Shown here: positions 7,337 to 16,600 of the stretch, one piece after another
Layout: the number at the start of each line of letters is the position of its first letter
Numbering within the stretch: position 1 is the stretch's first letter
Source of the DNA: Muribaculaceae bacterium
GTDB taxonomy: Bacteria > Bacteroidota > Bacteroidia > Bacteroidales > Muribaculaceae
Direction of reading: 5' to 3'
Length of the DNA stretch: 37,134 nt
Assembly (NCBI GenBank): GCA_023666885.1
Contig: JAMPBB010000001.1
Location: forward strand, 206,837 to 243,970
The notes under the pieces: model-generated
Seen by the model: only the letters and a program-made list of their open reading frames with translations
Database searches by the model: none
Told to the model about the DNA's origin: nothing
Translations under genes and position numbers: made by a program

Positions 7337-8277
7337 CAGGATATGTATTTAGTGTATCGGTTCATAAAACGGTTAAAGGCGGGTATGCGCATTATTACAT
7401 ATTCGAACAGTGCAAATCCACCTAAGGCACACAGTATGCCTCCTATCACGTCTATTATATAGTGGTGTGAAGTATACACGGCTGTAAGCCATATGCCAAG
7501 TGTTATCACAGATAGCGCCGTTATCCAAGCGGCTCCTGTGCGGTAACGTATGGCGTATACCAAGGCCACTAAAGTGTATGCTGAGTGAAGTGAAGGCAGG
7601 GCGGCAAATATATTGGAATTACGGGCATACAGTCCATCAAACACATGCCAACCTGTTATATCGCCGAATGCACCCAGCCCGGCCACTTCGCCGGTAGTTC
7701 CTGTCACAGCCTCGAATCCGTGTCCGGCTATATACCACGGTGGAGCCGCCGGATGTATGTAATATATGGTAAAGCCTATAAAATTAACCAGCAGAAATAC
7801 CACGGCAAAGTGCAGATACTCCATTCGGCGGTGCGTGAAATACATCCACAGCCCGAACAGTATTGGCACCGGTACCCAGCACAGGTAGAATACTCCTGCC
7901 ATGAAGTCGGCTATACGGCAGGTGTGGTGAGCCAGAAATTCATTAGGTGTAAGCAGTCCCCACTCGGCTGTGTTTATGCCGAAGAGGTTTTTCTCGGCGT
8001 TATAAAGCCCTTCGGTGTCTATTGGATTCACCATATAGTTAGGGCACAGGTTCATCCAGTCATATGATATGCCGAACAGGAAGAACGGCACCAAGGCCAC
8101 AGTGAGTTTGCGTGTAGCGGGCGATGCAAAGAACATACCCAATATCACCACGGCCATCACCGTGTGCTCAGGACGGAATCCGATGAACAGGGCTGTAACG
8201 GTAAGCCATATGGCCAGTGCAGCTATGCACCACACGCTTTCTTGTACGGTGGCTGATTTACGGGTGGCGTGGTTCAT
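7336..8277 (-). CDS. PAP2-superfamily membrane protein, candidate inositol phosphorylceramide synthase (AUR1-like)
   Basis: A 313-aa membrane protein with about six transmembrane segments. Conserved blocks run in the order expected for AUR1-type inositol phosphorylceramide synthases: HPAAPPWY (175-182), PSLHSAY (228-234, catalytic His231) and SHHYIIDVIGG (270-280, His plus Asp276). The APPWY block and the PSLH form separate it from ordinary lipid phosphatases, which carry PSGH. Such enzymes move the phosphoinositol group from phosphatidylinositol to ceramide. The neighbouring CDP-alcohol transferase and PgpA-like phosphatase match the Bacteroides thetaiotaomicron locus (BT_1522-BT_1526, from memory) where this activity was described. 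Activity here is inferred from motifs and context; a plain PAP2 phosphatase is the alternative. Confidence 0.85.
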   Translation of the reverse strand: MNHATRKSATVQESVWCIAALAIWLTVTALFIGFRPEHTVMAVVILGMFFASPATRKLTVALVPFFLFGISYDWMNLCPNYMVNPIDTEGLYNAEKNLFGINTAEWGLLTPNEFLAHHTCRIADFMAGVFYLCWVPVPILFGLWMYFTHRRMEYLHFAVVFLLVNFIGFTIYYIHPAAPPWYIAGHGFEAVTGTTGEVAGLGAFGDITGWHVFDGLYARNSNIFAALPSLHSAYTLVALVYAIRYRTGAAWITALSVITLGIWLTAVYTSHHYIIDVIGGILCALGGFALFEYVIMRIPAFNRFMNRYTKYIS

Positions 8278-8285
8278 AGGGCGTC

Positions 8286-8975
8286 TTATTTGCGGGCATT
8301 GAGCATACGTTTGCTGTGGCTTACGCGTGCAAACGCCGTGATATTGGCAAACACGGCTATGAATCCCATGGCTGCTATAAGTATTATGTCAGGGGCGTCA
8401 GTGGCACCACACTGTCCTGATATACCGGCGGCCAAAGTGGCCAGTGCTGTTATAACCACGCGCTCCGGACGCTGCAGGAATCCTATCTTGCACTCTATTC
8501 CCAGCCCTTCGGCTCGCGCTCTTACATAACTGACCATTATCGAACCTACCAGAGCCAAAAATGTGACAAGGGCACCAAATATGGAACCCGTCTGTATCAG
8601 ATAGTATGATATGGCTCCGAGTGTAGCCAGCTCGCAATAACGGTCGAGCACCGAATCATACATGGCGCCGAAGGTGGAAGCCATGTTGCCCAGACGGGCC
8701 ACCTGTCCGTCAAGCATGTCAAAAAGCGAGAATCCTATTATCAGAGCCCCGGCTATGGTGAGCAGTGAATAGTCTACCGTCCCGGTGTGTGCGCCGTCAT
8801 ATCCGGCCCATACGAGCACTGCGGCTGCGGCAAGGTTGCCAAGGAATCCTATAGTGGTAACCATGTTAGGTGTCACACCCATCTTTATGAGCAAGTACAC
8901 GAACGGGTTTATTATGCGGTATATGCCTTGCTGGAGCGATCCGCGGGTTTCTATAGCCGATTCTTTTATTTTCAT
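8286..8975 (-). CDS. CDP-alcohol phosphatidyltransferase, candidate phosphatidylinositol-phosphate synthase
   Basis: A 229-aa integral membrane enzyme with the complete family signature DxxDGxxAR(x8)GxxxDxxxD: Asp86, Asp89, Gly90, Ala93, Arg94, Gly103, Asp107 and Asp111 are all present. The four aspartates bind the metals that activate CDP-diacylglycerol. The family includes PgsA, PssA and PI-phosphate synthases. Position in a cluster with inositol-phosphate synthase, a PgpA-type phosphatase and an AUR1-like protein makes inositol 1-phosphate the likely acceptor, giving phosphatidylinositol phosphate. Its ATG overlaps the GtrA stop (ATGA), and it ends eight bases before the PAP2 gene. The family is certain; the acceptor is inferred. 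Confidence 0.9.
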   Translation of the reverse strand: MKIKESAIETRGSLQQGIYRIINPFVYLLIKMGVTPNMVTTIGFLGNLAAAAVLVWAGYDGAHTGTVDYSLLTIAGALIIGFSLFDMLDGQVARLGNMASTFGAMYDSVLDRYCELATLGAISYYLIQTGSIFGALVTFLALVGSIMVSYVRARAEGLGIECKIGFLQRPERVVITALATLAAGISGQCGATDAPDIILIAAMGFIAVFANITAFARVSHSKRMLNARK

Positions 8976-9505
8976 TGTTCAGTATCGTTGTGTTTGAACT
9001 TTAATAGGTCTACCAATTTTATGGCTATGGAATCGAAGCGTGTTATGCTGTACACGAAATAGCGTTGCAGCAGGAAGTTCCAGAACCATGACACGAGGAG
9101 TGACACCACCAGACGCGCAGCGGCGAAATATCCGTCAGGGCGGAAGCCCAAGCTCTCGAGCCAGTGCCACTTGCACAGTATGTAGTAAAGCGCCTGTGTA
9201 CCGAATGAGTTGAGCAGCAGACTGCCTACCCATACCATTGCATATTTCACAGCCACGGCTTTCCAGGGACATCCCTGTGCGTGGAAGGTGTATTTGTAGT
9301 TGATTATACAGTTTATCACGCCGCCCATCACCGCACCTATGGCTGTGGACAGCCACGGCGTCAGCCCTACGAAGGCGAAGAGTATGAAAGCTGTGCCCAG
9401 ATCCACCCATGAGGCTGTCTGCGATGATACGGCCGAGCGCAGGAATGTGTATATGAACTTGTCGCTCTTTATCAAGTTATTGCCTACCTTCTTAATGGTT
9501 CCCAT
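8972..9505 (-). CDS. GtrA family membrane protein
   Basis: A 177-aa protein with four predicted membrane spans and the GtrA-family patterns FILFAFVGLTPWLSTAIGAVMGGVINCIINYKY, split by short loops, and a C-terminal WNFLLQRYFVY. GtrA proteins are small polytopic membrane proteins often linked to movement of lipid-linked sugars across the inner membrane. Here it is embedded between the PgpA-like and CDP-alcohol transferase genes, with a 4-bp overlap on one side and a 6-bp gap on the other. A role in flipping or organising an inositol lipid is a reasonable guess but not shown by sequence. Confidence 0.82.
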   Translation of the reverse strand: MGTIKKVGNNLIKSDKFIYTFLRSAVSSQTASWVDLGTAFILFAFVGLTPWLSTAIGAVMGGVINCIINYKYTFHAQGCPWKAVAVKYAMVWVGSLLLNSFGTQALYYILCKWHWLESLGFRPDGYFAAARLVVSLLVSWFWNFLLQRYFVYSITRFDSIAIKLVDLLKFKHNDTEQ

Positions 9506-9511
9506 GAGAGT

Positions 9512-10024
9512 TCAGAGTATGAAGTTATTGAGAAGCAGCAATATGATTGCCGCGTATATTCCTGACAGTATGTCATCGGCCATCATGCCGTAGCCGCGTG
9601 GCAGGCGTTCCATGCTTCTTATGCCTAAGGGTTTGAATATGTCAAAGAAGCGGAACAGAGCCAATGACACTATTATTTCCCACCACGGAGTCACGCCTAT
9701 TCCTGACAGAGGGAGCAGCGATATCCACTGCCCTACCGTTTCATCGGCGCACGCGGCCACGGGATCTTTTCCCCAGTATTTCTCGGATTCGGAGCTGGCC
9801 CATGTGCCTGCTATGGTGTATATCACAGTGGCGGCTAACGTTACGCAGAATATGGTGGGCTGTGAGCACCACAGGTAGAGCGGGAGCCACAGTACTATGG
9901 CCACAAGGGCACCCCATGTGCCGGGAGCCACGGGCAGGAATCCTGCACCCATGGACGTGGCCAGCAGCTTTGGCAGCAGCGGGAATGGCTTGTCAGTGAT
10001 AGGTATGGGCCTGCGCGATTTCAT
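9512..10024 (-). CDS. PgpA-type phosphatase, candidate phosphatidylinositol-phosphate phosphatase
   Basis: A 170-aa PgpA-family membrane phosphatase. Signature segments are easy to see: GAGFLPVAPGTWGAL near the N-terminus, ADETVGQW in the middle, and FRFFDIFKPLGIR followed by GYGMMADDILSG. Classical PgpA dephosphorylates phosphatidylglycerophosphate. In this inositol-lipid neighbourhood the substrate is more likely phosphatidylinositol phosphate, by analogy with the Bacteroides locus. A housekeeping PgpA role cannot be excluded without knowing whether another pgpA exists in the genome. The start overlaps the ATP-grasp gene stop (ATGA). Confidence 0.88.
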   Translation of the reverse strand: MKSRRPIPITDKPFPLLPKLLATSMGAGFLPVAPGTWGALVAIVLWLPLYLWCSQPTIFCVTLAATVIYTIAGTWASSESEKYWGKDPVAACADETVGQWISLLPLSGIGVTPWWEIIVSLALFRFFDIFKPLGIRSMERLPRGYGMMADDILSGIYAAIILLLLNNFIL

Positions 10025-10902
10025 TTTCTTGCACTATTTTCGTTATACTCCTTGATCATGGACATGATGCGGCGTGCTATATGGGGTGCAGCTTCGGCTC
10101 GGCAAGGCGCAAAACTCGGCCAGTCCTTGAAGTCTATTATCTGTATGCTGCCGTCGGTGTCCGATACTATACAGTCGCCTCCGAATATGGTTATGTCAAG
10201 CTCCTCGGCGGCTTTACGGCATATGGATTTAAGCAGTTCCGGGTCAAATGGCAGTTCGCTGCTCTGTTTTTTGTGTGATATTGGCTGCTTGTCAGAAGTT
10301 ATATCATAAGGAAGGAGCCAATGGAAGTAAGTGGAGTCTGTGATACCGTAAAATTTTACCGGTGTGCCGGATACATGGCGGCTTATCACGGCACGTTTTA
10401 TACCGCGCATGAAGTATTCCTGAAGTACTTCCTGGGCTTCTTCAGGGTGGCGTGCCCGTGTCACATCCTCCTTGTGCATGGCGTGGCGGTCGCCCCGCTT
10501 TATCCAGCATGATGTGAATTTGCTGCGTACCAGTGTGTCACGTACCACCTCATCAGTGTTCACCACCAAGCTTTCAGGGCATGGTATTCCGGAGCCTACA
10601 AGTATGCGTGTCATACGCTCGCGAGTGCAGTTTTCTATACCGTAGGCCGAGTTTATGACTAAGGCACCGTTATCTTCCATGCGCTGCAACAGCTCTATAG
10701 AGCCCTGTTCGCGGCACATGTTTACCACTATATTTTCTTTTACACGTCCGGCCATGAGCTGCTCCTCGCTGTACACGTTTACGGCAGCCCCACGCTTGCG
10801 CAGCTGCTCGGCTACGAGGTTGAATATTGCGGCATCGTTACCTATATGGTTCGGCGAATAGGCTCCGGCACGCATCACACCGGCTATGTTTATCTCAGCC
10901 AT
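10021..10902 (-). CDS. ATP-grasp domain protein of unknown substrate
   Basis: A 293-aa soluble protein with ATP-grasp features: a Rossmann-like N-terminal part (IAGVMRAGAYSPNHIGND), a central part containing SKFTSCWIKRGDRHAMH that supplies nucleotide-contacting lysine/arginine residues, and a C-terminal ITIFGGDCIVSDTDG segment ending in IIDFKDWPSF, where the acidic and Asn/Asp residues would hold magnesium. ATP-grasp enzymes join a carboxylate to an amine or thiol, or phosphorylate a carboxylate. The gene is two bases after pdxA and overlaps the pgpA-like gene by four, so it is co-expressed with lipid genes. I do not recognise a precise subfamily, and no substrate is proposed. Confidence 0.72.
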   Translation of the reverse strand: MAEINIAGVMRAGAYSPNHIGNDAAIFNLVAEQLRKRGAAVNVYSEEQLMAGRVKENIVVNMCREQGSIELLQRMEDNGALVINSAYGIENCTRERMTRILVGSGIPCPESLVVNTDEVVRDTLVRSKFTSCWIKRGDRHAMHKEDVTRARHPEEAQEVLQEYFMRGIKRAVISRHVSGTPVKFYGITDSTYFHWLLPYDITSDKQPISHKKQSSELPFDPELLKSICRKAAEELDITIFGGDCIVSDTDGSIQIIDFKDWPSFAPCRAEAAPHIARRIMSMIKEYNENSARK

Positions 10903-10904
10903 GG

Positions 10905-12011
10905 CTATTGCTCATCAGATGATTTGGTCAGGTCAAGCACTACATTGTCATGCTTGCTTTTCTCGAAATACTGTTTGCGCAGAGGGTTGCGTGTGGCAGT
11001 GTGGTAGCGCCGCCGGTTACGCAGTACATCTATGGCCGTGTATATGGCATTGCGCATGGAGTCAGGGTTGGCTTTGCCTGTGCCGGCTATGTCAAACGCC
11101 GTACCGTGGTCAGGCGATGTGCGCACGTAGTCAAGACCGGCCGTGAAGTTTACGCCCTCATCCATAGCCAAGGCTTTGAAAGGAGCCAAGCCCTGATCAT
11201 GGTACATGGCGAGCACTCCGTCAAATTTGCTGAAGAGTCCGTTGCCGAAAAATCCGTCGGCAGGATACGGACCGAAGCAGTTTATCTTCTTGGTACGTGC
11301 CTGTTCTATGGCCGGTATTATTATGTCCTTCTCCTCGGTGCCGAGCAGCCCTTCCTCGCCTGAATGAGGGTTCAGGGCCAGAACCGCTATGCGCGGATGC
11401 GGTATGCCGAAGTCTTTCTCAAGTGACAGGGCAAAGCTCTCTATCTTTTCAAGTATGCCTTCCGTGGTCAGTGACTCGGATACCTTTGAAACGGGGACAT
11501 GGGTGGTGGCCAAAGCTATCCTCATAACCTGATTGCAGAGTATCATCAAGGCGTGCTCCCCTTCGCTTCCTAACGAGGCTTCAAGGTATTCCGTATGGCC
11601 CGGAAATGTAAAACGCTCACTCTGCATGGTGTGCTTGTCAATGGGAGCGGTGACCAGAAGGTCGATAGTGCCTTCGCGCAGATCCGCTACGGCACGTTCA
11701 AGTGCTTCAAATGCGGCCTCGCCGGCGGCGCGTGATGCTACACCGGGCTCCACTTTGGTGTCCTCGGACACTACGTTGATTATGTTATATTCGCCTATGC
11801 GGGCATCGGCTGCCTGCGATATTTGGTTCATGGGCTGCTGCGTGAGTCCGAAGTTTTTCCGGTAGAAGGCGGCTATCTTGGCTGAGCCGTATAGCACCGG
11901 AGTGCACAGCTCGAGTATGCGGTTATCGTCAAGTGCTTTAAGGATAACCTCATAGCCTATTCCATTGATGTCGCCGTGAGTGATCCCTATCTTTATGCGA
12001 TTATCTGACAT
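10905..12011 (-). CDS. pdxA: 4-hydroxythreonine-4-phosphate dehydrogenase
   Basis: A 368-aa PdxA, the NAD-dependent enzyme that oxidises 4-phosphohydroxy-threonine to the aminoacetone phosphate that PdxJ condenses with deoxyxylulose phosphate in pyridoxine 5'-phosphate synthesis. Landmarks: GITHGDINGIGYEV at the N-terminus, FPGHTEYL, LNPHSGEEG and MYHDQGLAPFKAL with the metal-binding histidines, then TSPDHGTAFDIAG near the C-terminus. Length is slightly above E. coli PdxA because of an insert after the first motif. It is first in the run of overlapping genes that continues through the inositol-lipid set. A 76-bp spacer with overlapping inverted repeats precedes it. Confidence 0.95.
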   Translation of the reverse strand: MSDNRIKIGITHGDINGIGYEVILKALDDNRILELCTPVLYGSAKIAAFYRKNFGLTQQPMNQISQAADARIGEYNIINVVSEDTKVEPGVASRAAGEAAFEALERAVADLREGTIDLLVTAPIDKHTMQSERFTFPGHTEYLEASLGSEGEHALMILCNQVMRIALATTHVPVSKVSESLTTEGILEKIESFALSLEKDFGIPHPRIAVLALNPHSGEEGLLGTEEKDIIIPAIEQARTKKINCFGPYPADGFFGNGLFSKFDGVLAMYHDQGLAPFKALAMDEGVNFTAGLDYVRTSPDHGTAFDIAGTGKANPDSMRNAIYTAIDVLRNRRRYHTATRNPLRKQYFEKSKHDNVVLDLTKSSDEQ

Positions 12012-12040
12012 TTGAGCGGTATTGATATTGTAACATAGCT

Positions 12041-12066
12041 ATTTGGCACAATATACCAAATTGTGC
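12041..12066. promoter_or_regulatory. Overlapping inverted repeats upstream of pdxA
   Basis: In the 76-bp gap between queG and pdxA, two inverted repeats share bases. One is a 7-bp perfect repeat (12046-12052 with 12060-12066) and the other a 6-bp repeat (12041-12046 with 12056-12061). They cannot form at the same time. There is no T run after either on the minus strand, so an operator is as likely as an RNA hairpin. Confidence 0.4.
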
Positions 12067-12087
12067 GCTAAATTACATATTTTTCGG

Positions 12088-13023
12088 CTAATCCACAAAA
12101 TCAATTAGCTTTTCGGCATTTCGGCGCAGCCCTTCTAATTTGGCTCTCTTCATGGGGCTTCCGCTGAACATTTCGCGAAAGGCTTCTTCATCAAGCTGAA
12201 GAACTTTCTCCGGTGTCAACCGAAGCAGTGCGGCATTCGGTGTGAACTCATCCAATGTGGTCATGGCCGGGTGCGAATTATGCGGACATACATCGGCACA
12301 TGTGTCACAGCCATACAGCCGCCCGTGCAGGCTGACACCATCGGGCACAGGCCCACGATGCTCTATGGTGAGGTACGATATGCATTTCCGGGCATCGAAT
12401 CCGTCCTGCGCCCTGAGTGCGCCTCCGGGACAGGCATCTATACATTTCCGGCACGTGCCGCATGGATCGCCGCCGAGTGGCTGCGTAGCATTGAATGGCA
12501 CTGTGGTGAGTATTTCAGCAAGGAAGCAGTATGACCCCGCGCCCGGCACTATCAGCAGGCCTGAACGCCCCACTCGCCCCACACCGCTGCATACGGCCCA
12601 GTACCGTTCGTAGATAGGCGCCGTGTCAATACATATCCGGGTACATCCTCCGTATCGGCGCACTATTTCCTCGGCTACCGGTCCGAGCTTCTTGCGCAGT
12701 ACCTTATGATAGTCCTTGCCGAGTGCGTATGATGCTATGCGGGCATTGGCTTGGCTACGTCCGCTGTCAGGGTGTCTGTAAGGTATGGCCACGCTTATTA
12801 CCGATTGGGCACCCTCTAAAAGCGTGCGAGGGTCACGGCGCAAATCATGGTAGCGGTCCATGTAATCCATGCCGCCGTAGTGGCCTTTGGACAGGAGCCG
12901 GAGATATACCTCATGCACGTGCGGCTCTACCGGACAGGCGTGAGCCACGCCAAGACGTATCACTCCGGCCTGCGCCAGCAGGCTCTGCATGTGTGCGTCA
13001 GCGGGGAATGGTGAAGAATTCAT
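12088..13023 (-). CDS. queG: Epoxyqueuosine reductase
   Basis: A 311-aa QueG, the cobalamin and iron-sulfur enzyme that reduces epoxyqueuosine to queuosine in the tRNA wobble position. Two ferredoxin-like clusters are visible: CGTCRKCIDACPGG at about residues 188-201 and CDTCADVCPHN at about 239-249. The segment CIDTAPIYERYWA holds the conserved catalytic Asp, and the next stretch (GRVGRSGLLIVPGAGSYC) is typical. It overlaps the 3' end of the polysaccharide deacetylase gene by 26 bp. Other queuosine genes are not in the window. Confidence 0.95.
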   Translation of the reverse strand: MNSSPFPADAHMQSLLAQAGVIRLGVAHACPVEPHVHEVYLRLLSKGHYGGMDYMDRYHDLRRDPRTLLEGAQSVISVAIPYRHPDSGRSQANARIASYALGKDYHKVLRKKLGPVAEEIVRRYGGCTRICIDTAPIYERYWAVCSGVGRVGRSGLLIVPGAGSYCFLAEILTTVPFNATQPLGGDPCGTCRKCIDACPGGALRAQDGFDARKCISYLTIEHRGPVPDGVSLHGRLYGCDTCADVCPHNSHPAMTTLDEFTPNAALLRLTPEKVLQLDEEAFREMFSGSPMKRAKLEGLRRNAEKLIDFVD

Positions 13024-13615
13024 AGCCTTGTTCCAAAAGCCATTCTATGGCCTTAGGCAGCGCATACCGTAGATTACGTTCGGCCTTCAGGGAGTCGTGA
13101 AACACTATTATGGAGCCGTTGCGGGCATATCGGCGTACGTTTTTCAGCACCTGCTCTCCGCATAGCTTGCGTGAGTAGTCACGCGTCACCAGGTCATACA
13201 TCACTATGTTATAGTGATTCTTTATGGCTTTGGCCTGACCCCAGCGGATAAGACCGTGAGGCGGCCGGAACAGAGAGCTGTCTATAAGTGTATCGGCCTC
13301 GGTTATGTCACGCATGTACCGCATGGTGGACACTATACGCCCCTGCATATGGTGCATGGTATGGTTTCCGTAGCTGTGTCCGCGGCGGCGTATCTCCTCC
13401 AGCAGCTCGGGGTGCTTCTGCACATTCTCCCCTACCAAGAAGAATGTGGCCTTTACTCCGTAGCGTTCCAAAGTGTCCAGCACCCAAGGCGTCACCTCCG
13501 GAATGGGGCCGTCATCGAATGTCAGGTATACCGCTTTGCGGCCCCGCTGCTTTATGCGCCATACGGCTTCAGGAAAAAGCAGACGGTAGGCCAGCGGGGG
13601 CTGCTCTATAAGCAT
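12998..13615 (-). CDS. Polysaccharide deacetylase (NodB homology) family protein
   Basis: A 205-aa carbohydrate esterase family 4 protein. The metal-binding and catalytic motifs are present: TFDDGP (32-37, two aspartates) and NHTMHH (84-89, histidines), with FRPPHG later supplying the MT3 arginine. Such enzymes remove N-acetyl groups from chitin-like or peptidoglycan sugars. The protein lacks a signal peptide or membrane anchor, so it may act in the cytoplasm on a nucleotide- or lipid-linked sugar, or be exported by another route. It lies two bases downstream of the DUF2723 gene and overlaps queG, so the three genes form one unit. Substrate unknown. Confidence 0.9.
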   Translation of the reverse strand: MLIEQPPLAYRLLFPEAVWRIKQRGRKAVYLTFDDGPIPEVTPWVLDTLERYGVKATFFLVGENVQKHPELLEEIRRRGHSYGNHTMHHMQGRIVSTMRYMRDITEADTLIDSSLFRPPHGLIRWGQAKAIKNHYNIVMYDLVTRDYSRKLCGEQVLKNVRRYARNGSIIVFHDSLKAERNLRYALPKAIEWLLEQGYEFFTIPR

Positions 13616-13617
13616 GG

Positions 13618-16600
13618 CTACTGCCTTTGAGTAGTGGCCTCATAGAGGCTCTGTGAGCGGTCAAGGTTTACGCCTCGCTGCTGTAGCTCTTCAAGGAGTT
13701 TTGCGGCATCGCCTCCGTCAGTGTGATAGTTCTGTATCATATCCATGAAGAAGTATGAATCTATGGCACGATGATTGAGCGGCAGCATTGAATACAGGCG
13801 CGGTGATAGGCTCTGGAAGTACAGTATCAGGTCAGAGCACCGCAGTATCTGGTCACGCATTATCTTCAGTCCTGTTTCGGTGGCGTTCTTGTCGCCTGTG
13901 GCGGCACCTATGCGGGCATACAGGTCGCCCATGTCGGGGCCTACCTGATAGGAATATGGCATAGCCGCTTCAGGGAGCTTCTCACGTATCATGTCAAGTA
14001 CGTGGAGCGCCTTGGCAAGCCTATCGGCGGAGTACTCTGCCGATGCTGAATCACGTGCCATAATACCCTCGTTGTAAAGAGCCGTGGCAAGGTCAAGCAT
14101 GGATGATCGATGGGTGGTGACCATGCGGCGCACGGTTTCATCAAGATATATTTCACCCGGTTTGGTTACCTTGTCAAGTCCGCCCCAGCGGAAGCGTTCG
14201 GTTACGTTACGGTACATCTTGTCCGTATTTACGTTAGGATAGTTCGAGGCATTGCGCAGCGGAGTCACTTCGTAGGTGAGTCCGGTGTTGTGCATGTATG
14301 GTGACAGTCCTACGTAATATTCGTTGGGTACGGTCATGGCAAAGTATAGAGGACGGTTCCATCCGTTCTTGGCCGATGTGGCCAACATGTCAAGAGCCAG
14401 CAGGGAGCTCAGGCGGAGTCCGCGTTTCGATATTATCTCTTCATCAGCCAGCAGATTCAAATCCATGGTGTCAGGCAGCAGCGGACCCTGTCCGGCTGTA
14501 ACACGGCCGCTCTTCACGGCTGCGTCACGGTCCACAGGTATGTACATGTTGAGCTTCTGCATGAGCGGAGCGTCGAATATATGGTTGTTCTTGCCGCTGT
14601 ACACGTCAGCCAGACTCTCAAGCACACTTACGCGCGAGCTGTCCGGATCATAGAAATATGCGAACTGCATGCGGTCATATGCATAGTCGGCCGGCTTGGC
14701 AAGCATGTCAATACCGGGAGCCTCATACGATGCGCGGCGTATCTGGTCAGCGTACCAGTCAGTGGTAAGGTAGCTGAGGTTTACCACCTTAACGTCAGTG
14801 CGCGTACCCTCCACCTCCTGTGCATACCACAAGGGGAACGTGTCATTGTCACCGTTAGTAAACACTATGGCGTTTTCATCAAGGCTGTTCAGATAGTTCT
14901 GCCCGAAATCGCGTGTGGTGTAGCGGCCTGAGCGGTCATGGTCATCCCACGTCTGTGACACTACCTGTATCGGTACCAGTATGCCTATTATAGCGGCTAT
15001 TACTGCCCCTACCAGACTCATGCGGTTCTGCTTGGCCTCAGGTGCCTGCTCGGTAGCCGATGTGGCAGCGGCATTCTTCTTGCGTGCAGTGGCTGATATG
15101 AATATTCGCCATAGTCCGGCCACGCCCATACCTACCCATATAGCGAATGCGTAGAACGATCCGGCAAAGGCATAGTCGCGTTCACGCGGCTGTGCAGGAG
15201 TCTGGTTAAGGTACAGCACTATGGCTATTCCGGTCATGAAGAACAGGAAGAATATTACCCAGAACTGTTCTATGCCGCGCTTGGATGTGAATGCCTGCCA
15301 CAGCAGTCCTATGAAGCCGAGCAGGAGCGGAAGCATGTAGAATACGTTATGTCCGGCATTGCCCTTGCCCCATTCATCGGGAAGCAGGCTCTGGTCGCCC
15401 AGACGGGGATTGTCTATGAACGGTATGCCTGAAATCCAGTTGCCCTGATTGGGTTCGCCGTTACCTTGTATATCATTCTGTCGGCCGGCGAAATTCCACA
15501 TGAAGTAGCGCCAGTACATATGATTGAGCTGATAGGTCACCAAGTAGGCTATATTCTCGCTCATGGTGGGCTTGATGCGTGTGGTGCGCTGATACGTGCT
15601 TCCGTCAGGGTTTACGTATTGGGTGGCTTCCACGGGCTTGCCGCGCAGCCCGCCTATCCAGTCAGAATAGCCGGTGGCATGGGCGCTTGAATAAATTCGG
15701 GGGAATACCATGTTCAGCTCCGGCATCATCTCGTACTCTTTTTTGTGGCCGGTCATTATATAGCGGTCCGGCTCATCGGGCGAGTCCTTCACTTGGCGGG
15801 CATAGAGGGCGTGTCCCTCGCTTACCACAGGTGAAGTGGTGCCGTCAGAGTTCACCGTGTATACGGGCGAAGAGTTCAGCGTCTCGCCATAGAACAGCGG
15901 GCGGTCACCGTACTGCTCGCGGTTAAGGTACGAGCTGAGTGCAAATACGTTGTCAGGAGCATTCTGGTTCATAGGCGTATGTGCGCTAGAGCGTATGAGC
16001 AGCAGTGCGTAGGATGAATATCCGGCAAATATCACCAGTATGCTTATGGCCACGAGGTTGAGTATGCGCACCGGTAGCTTCTTGGCCATGAACAGCCACA
16101 CTCCGAGCGCTGCCATGAACAGCACGGGTATCAGCAGATTGTCACCTATGAATGGTATGCCTGACAGGAACACGCTTACCATAAATGATATGCGTATGGC
16201 GTTGGGGTTGTCCTGCTTGTAGAGTGTGCGTATGGTCCATATGAGTGCAGCCACAAGTATGGCGGCATATATCAGTACGCCTACGTTGAACGGCATTCCG
16301 AGCACATTTACGCAGAACAGTTCAAAGTATTGTGACACTTCTATGAATCCAGGCACGAGTCCGTATAGTATCAGGGCTACGATTACAAAAGATATGGCCA
16401 GGGCTATGAGCGAGCCCTTGGCAGTGGTGTTTTTCCACTTCTTGTAATATATTACCAGCACTATAGCCGGGATACACAGCAAGTTAAGCAAGTGTACGGC
16501 TATGGATATGCCTATTATGTAGGCTATGAATATCAGATACTTGTCACTGTGGGGCCGGTCAGCACGGTTTTCCCATTTGAGTATAAGCCAGAACACGAGT

